Of a stretch of DNA of 64,000 bases, positions 56,901 through 64,000 are shown one piece after another. The DNA lies in NCBI RefSeq assembly GCF_008086045.1, contig NZ_VSEY01000007.1, positions 298,748 through 362,747 of the forward strand, given 5' to 3'. Position 1 is the first letter of the stretch; each line of letters opens with the position of its first letter. The notes below the pieces were generated by a model that was given only the letters and a program-made list of their open reading frames with translations, ran no database searches and was not told the origin of the DNA. The position numbers were made by a program, and so were the translations under genes. This stretch comes from Nonomuraea sp. PA05 (GTDB taxonomy: Bacteria > Actinomycetota > Actinomycetes > Streptosporangiales > Streptosporangiaceae).

Positions 56901-57856
56901 GCGTGGAGACGCGCCGCACGCCCATCCCCGAGCAGCGCGCGACCGCCCGGTTCAGCGAGCGGGTCGTGGCCGGGTGCGGCGACGTGTGGGTGGGGCTGCG
57001 CTCGCTCCAGCCGGAGCTCGCCGGGGCCGACTTCGTCCTGGACGACTTCGCCGTCACCGGCCTCGGGCCCGCGCCCGGCGCGCAGGCGTGCGGGACGCTG
57101 GAGGTGACGCCCGCCTCGCCCGTGTTCGAGCAGGGGGCCGCGGGCGAGGTCACCGTCACCTTCACCAACCTCGAAGACGTGACGGCCGAGGACGTGGCGG
57201 TGCGGCTGGACGTGCCTGGAGGCTGGACGGCGGAGGGCGAGAGCGGCGGGCCGGTGGAACCCGGCGGGAGGCTGGCCACGACGTGGCGGGTCACGCCGCC
57301 CGCGGACGCGGCGTACGGCACGTACGAGCTGGCCGCGACCGTCACCTATTCCGCAGGTGGCGCGGCCAGGACGCTGACGGCCTCCGCCGCCGTGCGCACG
57401 CTGCCGCCGCCGCCCGCGGCCGACGCCTACGCCAGCGACCTGGAGTGGGTCGGCGCGGACAACGGCTGGGGCCCGGTGGAGCGCGACCGGTCCAACGGCG
57501 ACACCGGGCCGTCGGACGGCGGGCCGATCGTGATCGGCGGGCAGGCATACGCCAAGGGGCTGGGTACGCACGCGCCCGCCAAGGTGCGTTTCCACCTCGG
57601 CGGGCGGTGTACGGCGTTCACGGCCTTCGTCGGTGTTGACGACGTGCAGGCGACACGCGGGTCTGTGGAGTTCCGCGTCGTGGCCGACGGGGTGGAGAAG
57701 GCGCGCAGCCCGGTGCTGCGGGCGGCCGACGCGGCGTACGAGCTGAGCGCCGACCTGACCGGAGCCCGGTACGTGGACCTCGTCGTCGCCGACGGCGGTG
57801 ACGGCATCGGCAACGATCACGCGGACTGGGGAGTGGCCCTGTTCGCGTGCGCCTGA
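53963..57856 (+). CDS. Secreted endo-alpha-N-acetylgalactosaminidase (GH101)
   Basis: 1297 residues. Signal peptide (MRPLLLAASLTLAASALAAPA), a Pro/Ala linker, GH101-type supersandwich and barrel: YQSEGHDSAHPDYGG, nucleophile Asp in LYVDVF and acid/base Glu in VTTEWSD, then WANDLNYGG. Then a galactose-binding-like module, an NPCBM-associated (NEW3) beta domain (about 1045-1145), and a C-terminal NPCBM module. GH101 removes the core-1 O-glycan (Gal-GalNAc) from Ser/Thr of mucin-type glycoproteins. Shine-Dalgarno AAAGGA. Stands alone. Confidence 0.88.
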   Translation: MRPLLLAASLTLAASALAAPALPDQDAASPAPALAEQPAGQDPPTPAPAPTYELPSPEPRPTGAPAPTAQNLPPTPAQVAQPVVIASAALRVELDPAFPRVLGYTDRQSGATLGGSTGVPAVVLNGQHRPAEVRLTGNDGATARYRLDLGDGVSLTAGIGVEGRVTTFSIDEVRDTEAFRVTTIDLPGHDLVSVSGAQPGAATAFTRLDPNSTRTADVFARVTPETATEETPVGATYAIVHTDRLAAAVETNSTYDQPSGPTDRDAARLWHQARKDQDGTVRVGVWSGQWTHRASGSPFTETRPWAKVVVTPEANGDGTLDWQDGAIAFRSIAIKALGAEETRDRVVTHIPFNFSSQATHPFLRTLDDVKRIALSTDGLGQLALLKGYQSEGHDSAHPDYGGNHNRRAGGLKDLNTLLRTGKAWNATFGVHVNATEAYPEAKSFDEQLVNKDAKGWNWLDQAYLIDQRGDLTRGTLADRFARLRAETDRNLAVLYVDVFRPFGWVADRTLAELRAQGWQVTTEWSDKLERSSLWAHWANDLNYGGVTNKGLNSQIIRFIRNHEKDVWNAHPILGNARIVEFEGWTAENDFTAFSRNVWEHNLPVKFLQQQRIVDWNADEIVFTGGVRGTYREGRRELFAGGRKVLDGGTYLLPWKGRLYHYNPAGGETTWAADRAMSVYELTDQGRVPAGTVTPSGGTITLTAKAGVPYVLYPGRAPRQADPGWGQGSGVRDPGFNGDRLGGWTVSGPVSVRRDALGRRVALLGAGAQARLEQPLRGLRPGRTYTASAFVEVQPGATRATTLEAGGRSVTVRRSTARNYIASDEKHDTFFQRVKVTFTAASPSTVLRITAAPAEGEVRVDDVRVFEREPVSDVENFESVEPGWGPFVKGDAGGSFDARTHLAERHEPYTQAGWNGKTVDDVLNGDWSLKAHEERQGLIYRTVPQTALFEPGHAYEVTFSYQNALAGTYQWVTGYDKGGASVETRRTPIPEQRATARFSERVVAGCGDVWVGLRSLQPELAGADFVLDDFAVTGLGPAPGAQACGTLEVTPASPVFEQGAAGEVTVTFTNLEDVTAEDVAVRLDVPGGWTAEGESGGPVEPGGRLATTWRVTPPADAAYGTYELAATVTYSAGGAARTLTASAAVRTLPPPPAADAYASDLEWVGADNGWGPVERDRSNGDTGPSDGGPIVIGGQAYAKGLGTHAPAKVRFHLGGRCTAFTAFVGVDDVQATRGSVEFRVVADGVEKARSPVLRAADAAYELSADLTGARYVDLVVADGGDGIGNDHADWGVALFACA

Positions 57857-57978
57857 CTTCTCCGCTCTCCTCGCAGCTAGGAGGCGGAAAACTCGCTTAG
57901 CTGACGCTTATCCGCCACGTGATCCGATGGAAGCCCGGTACTGTGCGCATTCGGGCGCAGAGAAAGAGGAGAACGCTT

Positions 57979-58503
57979 GTGGCCGCGTCACTACCGTCAC
58001 CTTGGGCGAGAACGGCGATACCCTGGGTGACGACCGTCGCCCGTCTGGTGCTGGGCGGGGTGCTGATCGCGGCGGGTGCGCTCAAGATCGGTAACCCGGC
58101 CGACTCCGTCGTGGCGGTCAAGGCCTACCAGTTGCTGCCGGAGTCGATCGCCGTCGCGGTGGGCTACGCCCTGCCGATCCTGGAGATCGTGGTCGGCGTG
58201 CTGCTGGTCGTCGGTCTGCTGACCAGGGTGGCCGCGGTGATCGCCGCGCTGCTCATGTTCGCGTTCGTGTTCGGCATCGGCTGGGCGTGGGCGAAGGGCC
58301 TGCGGATCGACTGCGGCTGCTTCGGCGGCGGCGGCCAGCTCGGGGCCGGGCAGGAGCCGACCTACCTGCTCGACATCGTGCGCGACTTCGGCCTCGTGCT
58401 GCTCGGCGCGTGGGCCGCGCGTTTCCCGCCGGGCCGCTTCGCGCTCGACGGGGCCCTCGGGCTCGGGGGCGACACTCATGAAGAGGACGAGGGGGACGAC
58501 TGA
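57979..58503 (+). CDS. MauE/DoxX-family membrane protein
   Basis: 174 residues from GTG 57979 (GAGGAG 7 nt upstream); a GTG at 57919 lacks a ribosome-binding site. Four helices with the MauE-type pattern and a CxC pair in DCGCFGGGG between helices. MauE-like proteins pass electrons to or from DsbA/DsbD-type partners. TGATG junction with the following thioredoxin-fold gene. Probably part of an extracytoplasmic disulfide pathway. Confidence 0.88.
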   Translation: MAASLPSPWARTAIPWVTTVARLVLGGVLIAAGALKIGNPADSVVAVKAYQLLPESIAVAVGYALPILEIVVGVLLVVGLLTRVAAVIAALLMFAFVFGIGWAWAKGLRIDCGCFGGGGQLGAGQEPTYLLDIVRDFGLVLLGAWAARFPPGRFALDGALGLGGDTHEEDEGDD

Positions 58504-59267
58504 TGAGCAAGGGCGAGCGTACGAAGACGAAGTCGCAGTCGGCACGCGACAAGATCAAGGCGCAGCAGGCCGAGCAGCGGGCCAGGGAGAAGCGCCGCAA
58601 GACGATCACCTACGTGACCGCGGGGGCGGTCGCGGTGGCCGCGGTCGGGCTCGGCTGGTGGTACGCCGCCAGCATCTCCCGTTCCGAGGAGGCCTCCGGC
58701 AACCTCGCCCCCGTCACCGTGCAGGCCGACGGCACCGCCGTGATGGCCCAGAGCGGCGTCACCGGGCCGGTGGTCGACATCTACGAGGACTTCCAGTGCC
58801 CGGCCTGCAAGGAACTCGAGCGCGTCAGCGGCCAGACCTTCAAGAACCTCGCCGCCGAGGGCAAGGCCAAGGTCGTCTTCCATCCGATCACGATCTTCTC
58901 CCAGGAGCCGACCAAGTCCAACTCCGTGCGCGCCGCCAACGCCGCCCGGTGCGTCGCCGACGGCAAGCAGTGGCTCGCCTTCCACGACCTGCTCTTCGCC
59001 AACCAGCCCTCCGAGACCGAGGAGGGCTTCAAGGTCGACCAGCTCAAGCAGTGGGGCAAGGAGGCCGGGGTCACCTCGCCCGGCTTCGACCAGTGCGTGA
59101 CCTCGGGGAAGAACGCCGACGCGCACCTCGCGTACAGCAAGAAGATCAGCACCGAGCAGAAGCTCGACCACACGCCGACAGTGAAATTGAACGGCACAGA
59201 AATAGACAATCAGGTACTGTTCAGCCCGTCGCAACTGCGCGATGAGATTTCCGGGGCCGCCAAGTAG
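58503..59267 (+). CDS. Membrane-anchored DsbA-family thioredoxin-fold protein
   Basis: 254 residues. A basic N-terminal cytoplasmic part, one transmembrane helix (about 36-56), then a DsbA-like domain with active site CPAC in DIYEDFQCPACKELE and cis-Pro in DHTPTVKLNG. It forms or isomerises disulfides outside the membrane. It follows MauE by TGATG and precedes lgt by 26 nt. Confidence 0.93.
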   Translation: MSKGERTKTKSQSARDKIKAQQAEQRAREKRRKTITYVTAGAVAVAAVGLGWWYAASISRSEEASGNLAPVTVQADGTAVMAQSGVTGPVVDIYEDFQCPACKELERVSGQTFKNLAAEGKAKVVFHPITIFSQEPTKSNSVRAANAARCVADGKQWLAFHDLLFANQPSETEEGFKVDQLKQWGKEAGVTSPGFDQCVTSGKNADAHLAYSKKISTEQKLDHTPTVKLNGTEIDNQVLFSPSQLRDEISGAAK

Positions 59268-59293
59268 CCGCGCTTCCGCTACCCTCACCTGAC

Positions 59294-60412
59294 ATGCCCC
59301 TTGCCTCGATTCCCAGCCCTTCCCAAGGGGTCTGGTATCTCGGAATCATCCCGATCCGGGCTTATGCGCTATGCATCGTGCTCGGCGTCGTCGTCGCCGT
59401 CTGGCTGAGCGAGCGCCGCTGGCGCGCCCGCGGCGGCCAGCCGGGGACCATCATCGACATCGCGGTCCCCGCGGTCATCTTCGGCCTGATCGGCGGCCGG
59501 CTCTACCACGTCATCACCGACTGGCAGACCTACTTCGGCAGCCGCGCGATCAAGGAGCCCATCCAGGCGCTCTACATCTGGGAGGGCGGCCTCGGCATCT
59601 GGGGCGCGATCGCGCTCGGCGGCGTCGGCGTCTGGTGGGCCGCGCGCAGGCGCGGCCTGTCCATGACCGCACTCGCCGACACGATCGCGCCAGGCATCGC
59701 CTTCGCGCAGGCCATCGGCCGCTGGGGCAACTGGTTCAACCAGGAGCTGTACGGCTCGCCGACCACGCTGCCGTGGGGCCTGGAGATCGACGTCGACCAC
59801 GGCGGCGAGCCCGGCGTCCTCTACCACCCGACGTTCCTGTACGAGTCGCTGTGGGACCTCGGGCTCGGCTTCGCGCTCATCTACCTGGGCCGCCGCCTCG
59901 CGCTGCACCACGGGCGGCTGTTCGCGCTCTACGTCGCCGGCTACACCCTCGGCCGCTTCTGGATCGAGGGCCTGCGCATCGACCCGGTCGGCGGCGTGGA
60001 CCACGCGGTCGAGTTCCTCGGGCTGCGGCTCAACCAGTGGACCTCGATCGTGCTGTTCATCGGCGCGCTGGTGTACTTCTGGGCGACCAGGAACAAGACG
60101 GGCGTGGAGATCGTCGTTTCGCCGTCGGCCCACTACGAGCCCGGCGCGGAATCGGCCGACCCCGTCCACTCCACGGGCCAGGCCGACGCCGGCGAGTCCT
60201 CCGCGTCCGCTGAGTCCTCTGAGTCCGCTGAGTCCTCTGGGTCGTCCCTTGGCGGCGACACGCCCGAGGGTGAGGCGTCAGAAAAAGACGCCCCGGATCC
60301 GGACGCGCCCAAGGCCGAGGCTCCCTCCGCTGCCGCCGAGGAGCCCCAGGCCGACGACCAGGCTGAGCTTTCCGACGGCGAACCCGTGACGAAGGAGAAG
60401 AACTCGCGATGA
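59294..60412 (+). CDS. lgt: Prolipoprotein diacylglyceryl transferase
   Basis: 372 residues. Transfers diacylglycerol to the lipobox Cys of prolipoproteins. Lgt signature GRWGNWFNQELYG with the catalytic Arg, and seven helices. The C-terminal ~90 residues are a disordered acidic Ser/Glu/Ala tail (SSESAESSGSS) common in actinobacterial Lgt. Ends by ATGA overlap with a VIT remnant. Confidence 0.96.
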   Translation: MPLASIPSPSQGVWYLGIIPIRAYALCIVLGVVVAVWLSERRWRARGGQPGTIIDIAVPAVIFGLIGGRLYHVITDWQTYFGSRAIKEPIQALYIWEGGLGIWGAIALGGVGVWWAARRRGLSMTALADTIAPGIAFAQAIGRWGNWFNQELYGSPTTLPWGLEIDVDHGGEPGVLYHPTFLYESLWDLGLGFALIYLGRRLALHHGRLFALYVAGYTLGRFWIEGLRIDPVGGVDHAVEFLGLRLNQWTSIVLFIGALVYFWATRNKTGVEIVVSPSAHYEPGAESADPVHSTGQADAGESSASAESSESAESSGSSLGGDTPEGEASEKDAPDPDAPKAEAPSAAAEEPQADDQAELSDGEPVTKEKNSR

Positions 60413-60552
60413 ACGGTCGCGCGGAGATCCACCACCTACGTCGTGACGTCACCGGAGGCCGGTCACGGCCCCCGGTGCCGGGCGCGATGGACGGCCTGGT
60501 GTCGAACTTCGCGCTCATCGCGGGTGCCGCGTTCGGTGCGGCGGGGCTGTGA
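60409..60552 (+). pseudogene. Truncated VIT/CCC1-family transporter remnant (47 codons)
   Basis: ATG overlapping the lgt stop, then MNGRAEIHHLRRDVTGG and GAMDGLVSNFALIAG, the conserved N-terminus of VIT1/CCC1 iron-manganese transporters, ending at TGA after the first helix. A full VIT protein has about five helices, so this is an incomplete copy; it could be a still-translated coupling peptide. Confidence 0.7.
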
Positions 60553-62531
60553 TGGCTCGGCGCAGAGGCCCGTCCGGTTCGGGCGGGCGGTCGAACGGCG
60601 ACCGTTCCGGGCGTTCCCGGGGGGCCCGGCCGGATGCTCCGGGGCCCCACGCCACCGACGGTCAGGGCTTTCCGGCCGCCGACGGCTTCCACGCGCCCGG
60701 CACGGACGGTCGTGGATTTCAGGCTCAGGGGCATGATGGCTGGCCGGCCGCCGATGGCGGCGGCCGGCGAGCCTCCGGCACCGACGCGGGTGGCTGGCCC
60801 GTGGCCGGTGGGCAGTCCGTGGGTGGCACGGACATCAGTGGCTGGCCTGTGGCTCGGGCCGGGAGCGACCACGGGGTGGGCGGCACCGACATCAACGGCT
60901 GGCCCGTGACCGGTGGTGGCCATGCCGCCGGTGGTGGTTTCGCTGGTGGTGGTCATGCTGGTGGTGGTCACGCTGCTGGTAGTGGTCACGCTGGTGGTGG
61001 GCATGCTGCCGGTGGCACGGACGGCGGTGGCTGGCACGCGGCCGGCGGTGGCCGGTCCGGGGCCGAGGGCGAGGGTGGCAGGAGGTCGTCCGGGAGCCGT
61101 GGCAGCCGGAGGGCGGCCCGCTCCCGTGGCGGGCACTCCGCGGAGCCGGTCAGCGGCGACTGGCAGGCGGCGGGCAACGACAGCGGCGGCCGGGCGGCGA
61201 CGCGTGGCGCTCAGGGGGGCTGGCTGGAGGGGGACGCCGAGGGGGGCTGGCTGGCGGGAGACGCCGACGGTGGCACCTGGCCGCCGAGGGACCTTCCCCA
61301 CGTACGGTCGGCCAGGAAGGCCGAGCCCAGCGGCGGCCGATCGGCGCACAGGGACGGCTTCACCGCCGAGACCCCCCGCGGCGCCGACGCGACCGGCTGG
61401 GCCGACACATCCGGATGGCCTGGCGAACCTTCGCAGGCTGAGACGTCCGGCAGAGGTCGTGGATCCCGCAGAGCCGACGCCGCCGCACGCGACAACGGCG
61501 CGGGCAGGCGTGATGGTGCGGGAAGAGACAACGGCGCCGGGCGGCACGACGGCGCGGGGAGGGACAACGGCGCTGGGCACGACGGCACTGGGCGGCACGA
61601 CGGGGCTGGGCGGCACGACGGGGCTGGGCGGCACGACGGCGCGGCACGAGGCGACGGCGCGGCACGAGGCGACGGCGCGGCACGGGGTGACGGCGCGGCA
61701 CGGGGTGACGGGGCCGATCAGACGGCTTCAGCGTCCGGGAAGCGGCGCCGGACCCCACGCTCCGACTGGCAACTCCCCCTGCTCACCGACTGGGGTTTCC
61801 GTCCGGAGCAGCAACGGCTGATGGTCATCATCGCCACGGTCGTGGCCGTGCTGGCAGGCGGGACGGGCCTGGTGGCGGCCATCGTCAACCTGGGCACGTA
61901 CGCACCGGAACGCCAGGCCGGCGCCGCCGTGCTCGGCCCCGACGCGGCCGTGCCGCAGGTGTTCCACGGGTGGGGCTCGCCCAAGCTGTTCGACCCCCTG
62001 GCGGAGCGCACGAAGGACGCCAAGGCCCTGACCGAGAAGGAGGTCTTCAGCCAGAGCGAGCTCGCCGTCACCAAGAAACTCAAGCTCAAGCTCGTCGCCA
62101 AGCAGCTCGACGCCGACTGCTCGGCCGCGCTGTGGGGCGGCACCCTCCTCGAACGGGTCTCGGCCGCGGGCTGCACCCAGGCCGCCCGGGGCCTGTACGC
62201 CAGCTCCGACGGCCGGTACGTCGGCCAGTACACGCTACTCAACCTCAAGGACGGCAAGTCGGCGGCCGAGCTGGTCGAGTCATTGAAGACCCTTTACCGT
62301 GGCGGCTGGGCGAACCCCCTGACCTCCACCAAGGCCTCCTTCCCCGGCGGCGGCTACTCGGAGGCGGGCGGCTACGCGCTGGGCCACTACGTCGGCATGG
62401 TGTGGCTCGGCAAGGTGGACGGCGCGGAACCCACCGCCAAGGACGACTTCGTCTCGCTCACCCTGGCGCTGCGCGGAGCGGAGAAGGCCGTCTACCGCCG
62501 AGTCGTCGCGATCACGGGATCGGCCTCCTGA
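60552..62531 (+). CDS. Membrane protein with long repetitive N-terminus and paired-Cys domain (paralog 1)
   Basis: 659 residues from ATG 60552 (TGATG with the VIT remnant). Residues 1-420 are low-complexity: GGTDxxGWPV motifs, GGGHA repeats (60910-61060) and DGAGRHDGAGR/DGAARG repeats (61480-61715). A helix (about 432-455) leads to an extracytoplasmic domain (to 659) with two Cys (DADCSAALW, AAGCTQAARG). The domain matches that of the next gene. No family recognised; the tail could be a disordered cytoplasmic interaction region. Confidence 0.7.
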   Translation: MARRRGPSGSGGRSNGDRSGRSRGARPDAPGPHATDGQGFPAADGFHAPGTDGRGFQAQGHDGWPAADGGGRRASGTDAGGWPVAGGQSVGGTDISGWPVARAGSDHGVGGTDINGWPVTGGGHAAGGGFAGGGHAGGGHAAGSGHAGGGHAAGGTDGGGWHAAGGGRSGAEGEGGRRSSGSRGSRRAARSRGGHSAEPVSGDWQAAGNDSGGRAATRGAQGGWLEGDAEGGWLAGDADGGTWPPRDLPHVRSARKAEPSGGRSAHRDGFTAETPRGADATGWADTSGWPGEPSQAETSGRGRGSRRADAAARDNGAGRRDGAGRDNGAGRHDGAGRDNGAGHDGTGRHDGAGRHDGAGRHDGAARGDGAARGDGAARGDGAARGDGADQTASASGKRRRTPRSDWQLPLLTDWGFRPEQQRLMVIIATVVAVLAGGTGLVAAIVNLGTYAPERQAGAAVLGPDAAVPQVFHGWGSPKLFDPLAERTKDAKALTEKEVFSQSELAVTKKLKLKLVAKQLDADCSAALWGGTLLERVSAAGCTQAARGLYASSDGRYVGQYTLLNLKDGKSAAELVESLKTLYRGGWANPLTSTKASFPGGGYSEAGGYALGHYVGMVWLGKVDGAEPTAKDDFVSLTLALRGAEKAVYRRVVAITGSAS

Positions 62532-63262
62532 TGGCACGCGCCAGCACCGAGGCGACGCCCCCTGACGGCCCAGCCGGCCCAGCCGGCCCAGCGGGCCCAG
62601 CCGGTTCAGCCGGCCCAGCCTCCGGCACCCCGCCCGGCGACGCCTGGGACGAGGAGCGGGACGGACGACCCAAGCTCCGTTTCCTCGCCGTCGCCGCCAC
62701 CGTCGTCCTCGTACTGGCGGCCGTCGGGGCGAGCGGATGGTGGTGGCTGGGGCGCGAGCAGCCCCGCCCCGCCACCTTCCACGCCGAGCCCACGTCCGCC
62801 TTCTACTCCGCGATCGACGATCGCCGCGACGACGCCGCCCCGCTGACCCTCCAGGAGGTCTTCACCGAGGCCACCCGGACGCTGGGCGCCATGAGCCTGG
62901 CGGCGACCCGCGAGTTCGCCGACTGCGACGAGGTGCTCTCGGGCGCCACGGCGCAGGGATGCACGCAGGCGCTGCAGGCCACGTACCAGGGTGGGGGAGT
63001 GGCGGGTCAGTTCGTCATCTTCAACCTCGGGGACGGGCGGGCGGCCGACGCGCTGGTGGCGGCGCTGCGCACGGACGGGTTCGTGCGGCAGGACATCACG
63101 TTCGAGGCCGTGGGCAGCCGGGCGCAGGCGCGGGCCATGGGGCACTACGTGACGGTGAGCTGGGTGGGTGGCGCCGTGCCCGCCGAGGACCTGGTCACGG
63201 CGCTGGTGGCCCTCGACGGGCTGGGCAAGGTGGTGCAGGGACGCATCATCGCCGCCGTCTGA
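62531..63262 (+). CDS. Membrane protein with paired-Cys domain (paralog 2)
   Basis: 243 residues, ATG by TGATG with the previous gene. A GPA-rich (collagen-like PAGPAGPAG) cytoplasmic start, one helix (about 55-78), and an extracytoplasmic domain with the same paired Cys pattern (FADCDEVLSGATAQGCTQALQ) and QFVIFNLGDGRAADALV. Clear paralog of the preceding protein. Function unknown; maybe a secreted-side structural pair. Confidence 0.75.
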   Translation: MARASTEATPPDGPAGPAGPAGPAGSAGPASGTPPGDAWDEERDGRPKLRFLAVAATVVLVLAAVGASGWWWLGREQPRPATFHAEPTSAFYSAIDDRRDDAAPLTLQEVFTEATRTLGAMSLAATREFADCDEVLSGATAQGCTQALQATYQGGGVAGQFVIFNLGDGRAADALVAALRTDGFVRQDITFEAVGSRAQARAMGHYVTVSWVGGAVPAEDLVTALVALDGLGKVVQGRIIAAV

Positions 63263-63281
63263 CCGCCACTACGCACGGTGC

Positions 63282-64000
63282 TCAGGTGGTGGCGGTCAGG
63301 GACTTGACCGTGGTGGCGACGGCGTCCCTGAGGCCGGACAGGCGGTGCAGGGGCGCGTCCAGCGGTGTCAGATCGTCCGACCAGTCGGCCGCCTCGCGGA
63401 TCAGGGCGCGGGCTTCGTTCTTGGTCAGCGTCGTCCCCTGGGCCCTGGCGAGCGCGATGAGGCCCTCACGCCACGTGTTGGCCAGCTTGCCGTGCCCGTT
63501 GTCCAGGATCCGGCGCAGCACCACGTCCACGTCGTCCTCGGGCTGGGGCAGGCGGACGACGTCCAGCACGCCCTCACGCGCCCCCTCCACCGCGAAGACG
63601 GCCGAAAGGGCGGCAGGCAGGCGCGACGGGAGCCCCGGGCCTGTGACGCGGATGTGGGCGGCGCGGGAGGCGAGCAGGAGGCGGGGGAGTGCGGCCTCCA
63701 GGCCTGCCGGGACGGCCACCGCGACCCGGGACGGGGCGGCGGCGTAGGGCTTGGCGAGCCAGGTCGAGAGCTTGACCCGGGGCTGGGTGAGGGCCTTGGG
63801 CCAGTCGCCCACGAGCAACTCGGCCTCGAACCCCGCCAGCACCTCCGCCGCAGGACTCGCCACCTCGGAACCCGCTCCCGCGCTTGCGCCCGCCGCGACG
63901 TCCGCCTGCGTGCCCGCCGCCGTGACGCCCGTCTGCATGCCCGCGCCCGCCGTGACGCCCGTCTGCATGCCCGCGCCCGCCGTGACGCCCGTCTGCGTGC
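63282..64000 (-). CDS. Unrecognised protein, C-terminal part (runs off right edge)
   Basis: The frame is open through the right edge; about 239 residues are visible. It begins within tandem TQTGVTAGAG/MQTGVTAGAG decapeptides, then a largely alpha/beta region (KLSTWLAKPYAAAPSRVAV, RILDNGHGKLANTWREGL, LTKNEARALIREAADWSDDL) without a recognised motif. Low-complexity N-terminal sequence continues outside the window. No function proposed. Confidence 0.6.
   Translation of the reverse strand, partial: TQTGVTAGAGMQTGVTAGAGMQTGVTAAGTQADVAAGASAGAGSEVASPAAEVLAGFEAELLVGDWPKALTQPRVKLSTWLAKPYAAAPSRVAVAVPAGLEAALPRLLLASRAAHIRVTGPGLPSRLPAALSAVFAVEGAREGVLDVVRLPQPEDDVDVVLRRILDNGHGKLANTWREGLIALARAQGTTLTKNEARALIREAADWSDDLTPLDAPLHRLSGLRDAVATTVKSLTATT
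63921..64000 (-). repeat. 30-bp perfect tandem repeat at window edge
   Basis: Two identical 30-bp units (63921-63950 and 63951-63980) and a partial third with one change encode the decapeptide (M/T)QTGVTAGAG. The array probably continues beyond 64000. Confidence 0.85.

Noticed and set aside
53975..57820. 1281-codon open frame on the minus strand
   Set aside because: It is antisense to the GH101 gene; high GC keeps the antisense frame open. Composition is Arg/Val/His/Gly-rich without motifs, signal or start site.

Overview
The window is about 70% GC chromosomal DNA from an actinomycete. The gene neighbourhoods (ileS with an ultrashort T-box, TraR/DksA-lspA-rluD, dnaE, a compact his operon with PriA, hisI followed by a trp cluster, lgt) and several membrane Ser/Thr kinases fit Streptosporangiales. 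Nonomuraea or a close relative is the best guess, from gene content only. No CRISPR array, transposase, prophage or tRNA gene was seen.

Layout. 1-3820: 5' part of ileS (minus) with its T-box leader, then TraR/DksA, lspA and an RluD-type pseudouridine synthase (plus). 3827-10710: a tightly packed minus-strand series of six genes, two related receptor-type Ser/Thr kinases, an AraC regulator, the AzlCD amino-acid exporter and a third kinase. 10832-11853: a leaderless short ORF and intrinsic terminator (candidate attenuator) ahead of a degenerate DAHP-synthase domain fused to an intact chorismate mutase. 11807-22805: SGNH hydrolase, APC permease, dnaE, amidase, repeat-bearing alpha/beta hydrolase, small membrane protein. 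22991-33674: MurA with Asp instead of the catalytic Cys, class A PBP, YbaK, a decayed coding remnant, an AraC/Fsr-like MFS pair, a secreted trypsin-like protease, an ATP-dependent DNA ligase and two unrecognised proteins.

34001-39988 is a translationally coupled histidine operon (hisD-C-B-small membrane protein-hisH-small membrane protein-priA-RidA-hisF). It is followed by a glutamine synthetase-like ligase, a 53-aa membrane protein with a perfect inverted repeat upstream, a TIGR03085-type protein, a heterodimeric ABC exporter with one degenerate ATP site, and an anti-sigma/STAS partner-switch set. 47918-53875 carries hisI and a trp cluster (TIGR02234 membrane protein, DUF4190, CD225/dispanin, DUF2752, trpC, trpB, trpA) without trpE or trpF. 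PriA in the his operon can supply the TrpF step. 53963-60412: a secreted GH101 endo-alpha-N-acetylgalactosaminidase, a MauE/DsbA redox pair and lgt. 60409-64000: a 47-codon remnant of a VIT/CCC1 transporter, two paralogous membrane-anchored proteins with very repetitive N-termini, and a partial gene with 30-bp tandem repeats at the edge.

The most unusual items are the pseudo-DAHP-synthase/chorismate-mutase fusion under an apparent attenuator, the kinase/AzlCD operon, the FUS-like repeat proteins inside the trp cluster, the GXHH-type IleRS, the Cys-to-Asp MurA and the VIT remnant. No wholly new system could be proven from the sequence alone.
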